This document shows positions 63,190 through 64,000 of a stretch of DNA of 64,000 nt, in pieces; the first letter of the stretch is position 1, and each line of letters opens with the position of its first letter. Below the pieces are notes generated by a model. That model was not told the origin of the DNA. It did not search any database and worked only from the letters and a program-made list of their open reading frames with translations. Source of the stretch: CAYMPH01 sp964392365. Its GTDB lineage: Bacteria; Spirochaetota; UBA4802; UBA5550. The position numbers and the translations under genes were made by a program. The stretch is from NCBI GenBank assembly GCA_964392365.1, contig CAYMPH010000019.1, positions 12,878 to 76,877 of the forward strand. The letters are read 5' to 3'.

Positions 63190-63987
63190 ATGTGCCCGTC
63201 TTTCTCCTTAACACTTTTCATTACAGGAGCGATTCTTCTTTCATTCGGAATTAATTTCAGCAAAAATACTATCCTGTCAGGATGCATTACATCAATACTT
63301 GCTATTGCATCGGTTCCGCTTGTTTATAAAAACTCAATAAAAAACCCGTCAGATAAAACCTTGAAAAATATATACAGACTTGTGATCCTTATTATTATTT
63401 CAATTTTATCAGCAGCATTCATTTTTTTTCAGAATAAAAACATTTCCGATTCTGATATTAATCTGATCCCGGATGATAAGATTAAATGTACTGTCGAATC
63501 TGCATCCATGGGAAGATACAGCCACGAGGTAATTCTTTCATCGTACATGAACGGCAGAAAAAAATTTATCGCTGCCTATATAGATGATTTTTATACTATT
63601 TCTGCTGAAGATGAAATCATTTTAAAAACAAATCTTCGTTACATAGGAAAAGATAATAAAGAAAAGAACGATTTTGAAAACAGGCTTTTCATGAGAGGGA
63701 TCACCTATTCAGCAAAAATCAGATCAGCTGATATTGAAGTAATTAAAAAAAACCGGGATAATTTCAGACAAAAGACTCTTACTTATATATATACAATAAT
63801 GGATAATATCTTTGAAAAAAATTCTTCATCTTTTTTAAAAGCGCTTTATTTCGGAAATAAAAATTATGCCGATAAAGAAACAATTCAGAATTACAAAAAA
63901 GCCGGAGTGCTTCATATTTTAGCTGCATCAGGATTTAATGTTGCAATTCAGTTTCCAAAATCCCCACTCTCCCGAACCTCCATTTAA
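63190..63987 (+). CDS. comEC: ComEC/Rec2-type DNA-uptake channel, N-terminal part (interrupted)
   Basis: The N-terminal region of a ComEC/Rec2 protein. It has hydrophobic segments (SFSLTLFITGAILLSFGI, IASVPLVYKN, VILIIISILSAAFIFF), a soluble OB-fold-like part, and begins the Competence domain with LKALYFGNKNYADK and GVLHILAASGFNVAI, matching the family HLLAxSGLH signature. After ASGFNVAI the frame continues as 12 foreign codons and stops at 63985-63987. A normal protein would run on for 200 to 500 residues. The preceding TTG at 63157 is a weak alternative start. Either the junction near 63950 is a real break (insertion) or an assembly end. Confidence 0.8.
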   Translation: MCPSFSLTLFITGAILLSFGINFSKNTILSGCITSILAIASVPLVYKNSIKNPSDKTLKNIYRLVILIIISILSAAFIFFQNKNISDSDINLIPDDKIKCTVESASMGRYSHEVILSSYMNGRKKFIAAYIDDFYTISAEDEIILKTNLRYIGKDNKEKNDFENRLFMRGITYSAKIRSADIEVIKKNRDNFRQKTLTYIYTIMDNIFEKNSSSFLKALYFGNKNYADKETIQNYKKAGVLHILAASGFNVAIQFPKSPLSRTSI

Positions 63988-64000
63988 TCCAGACACCAAG

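Noticed and set aside
1..64000. General UGA-to-Trp reassignment
   Set aside because: Many intact genes end at UGA, such as thiG and the aminotransferase, and normal TGG Trp codons are used; only two genes have internal UGA, at family Cys positions.
1..64000. CRISPR array
   Set aside because: No regular direct-repeat/spacer array; the 43691 and 47432 repeats are coding or degenerate and lack spacers.
63950..64000. Last bases as another B-module end
   Set aside because: The inverse contains GAGAGTGG but no long hairpin follows where one is required.

Overview
The window is A+T-rich, gene-dense bacterial DNA from a Gram-negative, probably anaerobic or microaerophilic organism. Gram-negative character is shown by a TolC-MacA-MacB tripartite exporter, a LolA-like carrier, a bactofilin and several proteins that look like outer-membrane barrels. 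Anaerobic capacity is suggested by a soluble NAD-linked [NiFe] hydrogenase, the radical-SAM thiazole enzyme ThiH and two selenoproteins. MORN proteins, FecR lipoproteins, a GAF-PP2C phosphatase and archaeal-type shikimate entry enzymes occur together in several deep-branching low-GC lineages, including spirochaete-like ones. I cannot name the phylum from sequence alone.

Layout. 1-4.2 kb: aminotransferase (5' end cut by the window), MORN protein, FecR lipoprotein, thiG-thiH. 4.4-6.7 kb: hypDEC hydrogenase maturation genes. 6.9-12.3 kb (minus strand): hoxFUYH-like NAD-reducing hydrogenase, its maturation protease and a lone receiver protein. 13-25 kb: OFA-type MFS transporter, a CsgG-like/barrel protein, a GpgS-like glycosyltransferase, a second MORN protein, a HesB-like selenoprotein missed by ordinary ORF calling, isocitrate dehydrogenase, DinB, a J-domain protein, a DUF362 ferredoxin and an atypical PAS sensor kinase. 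25-31 kb: several unrecognised proteins, a PilZ protein, tRNA-Thr and NDH-2. 31-39 kb: two M16 peptidases, bactofilin, ADTH synthase plus 3-dehydroquinate synthase II, a selenocysteine peroxiredoxin (also missed by ORF calling), DegV and tRNA-Asn. 39-46 kb: small accessory genes, including Lys-rich histone-H1-like proteins and an ECF sigma factor. 46.2-47.4 kb: a REP-associated tyrosine transposase inside a composite of structured inverted repeats, followed by OsmC and a short zinc-ribbon gene. 48.3-52.7 kb: macB-macA-tolC-type exporter. 53-64 kb: moaD-moaE-apgM-thiC-type operon, WecG-type glycosyltransferase, GAF-PP2C phosphatase, LolA-like protein and a broken comEC.

The main discoveries are these. 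(1) Two genes carry an in-frame UGA exactly where the family has a catalytic or cluster-ligand Cys. In both, a 7-bp stem with a 5-nt loop begins 18 nt after the UGA, which is good evidence for selenocysteine. (2) A family of covarying hairpin modules is arranged B-A-centre-A-B at two loci. One copy (46.2-47.4 kb) surrounds a RAYT transposase. The other (30.4-30.9 kb) has the same arms without the transposase, so the pair looks like an autonomous element and its non-autonomous partner.
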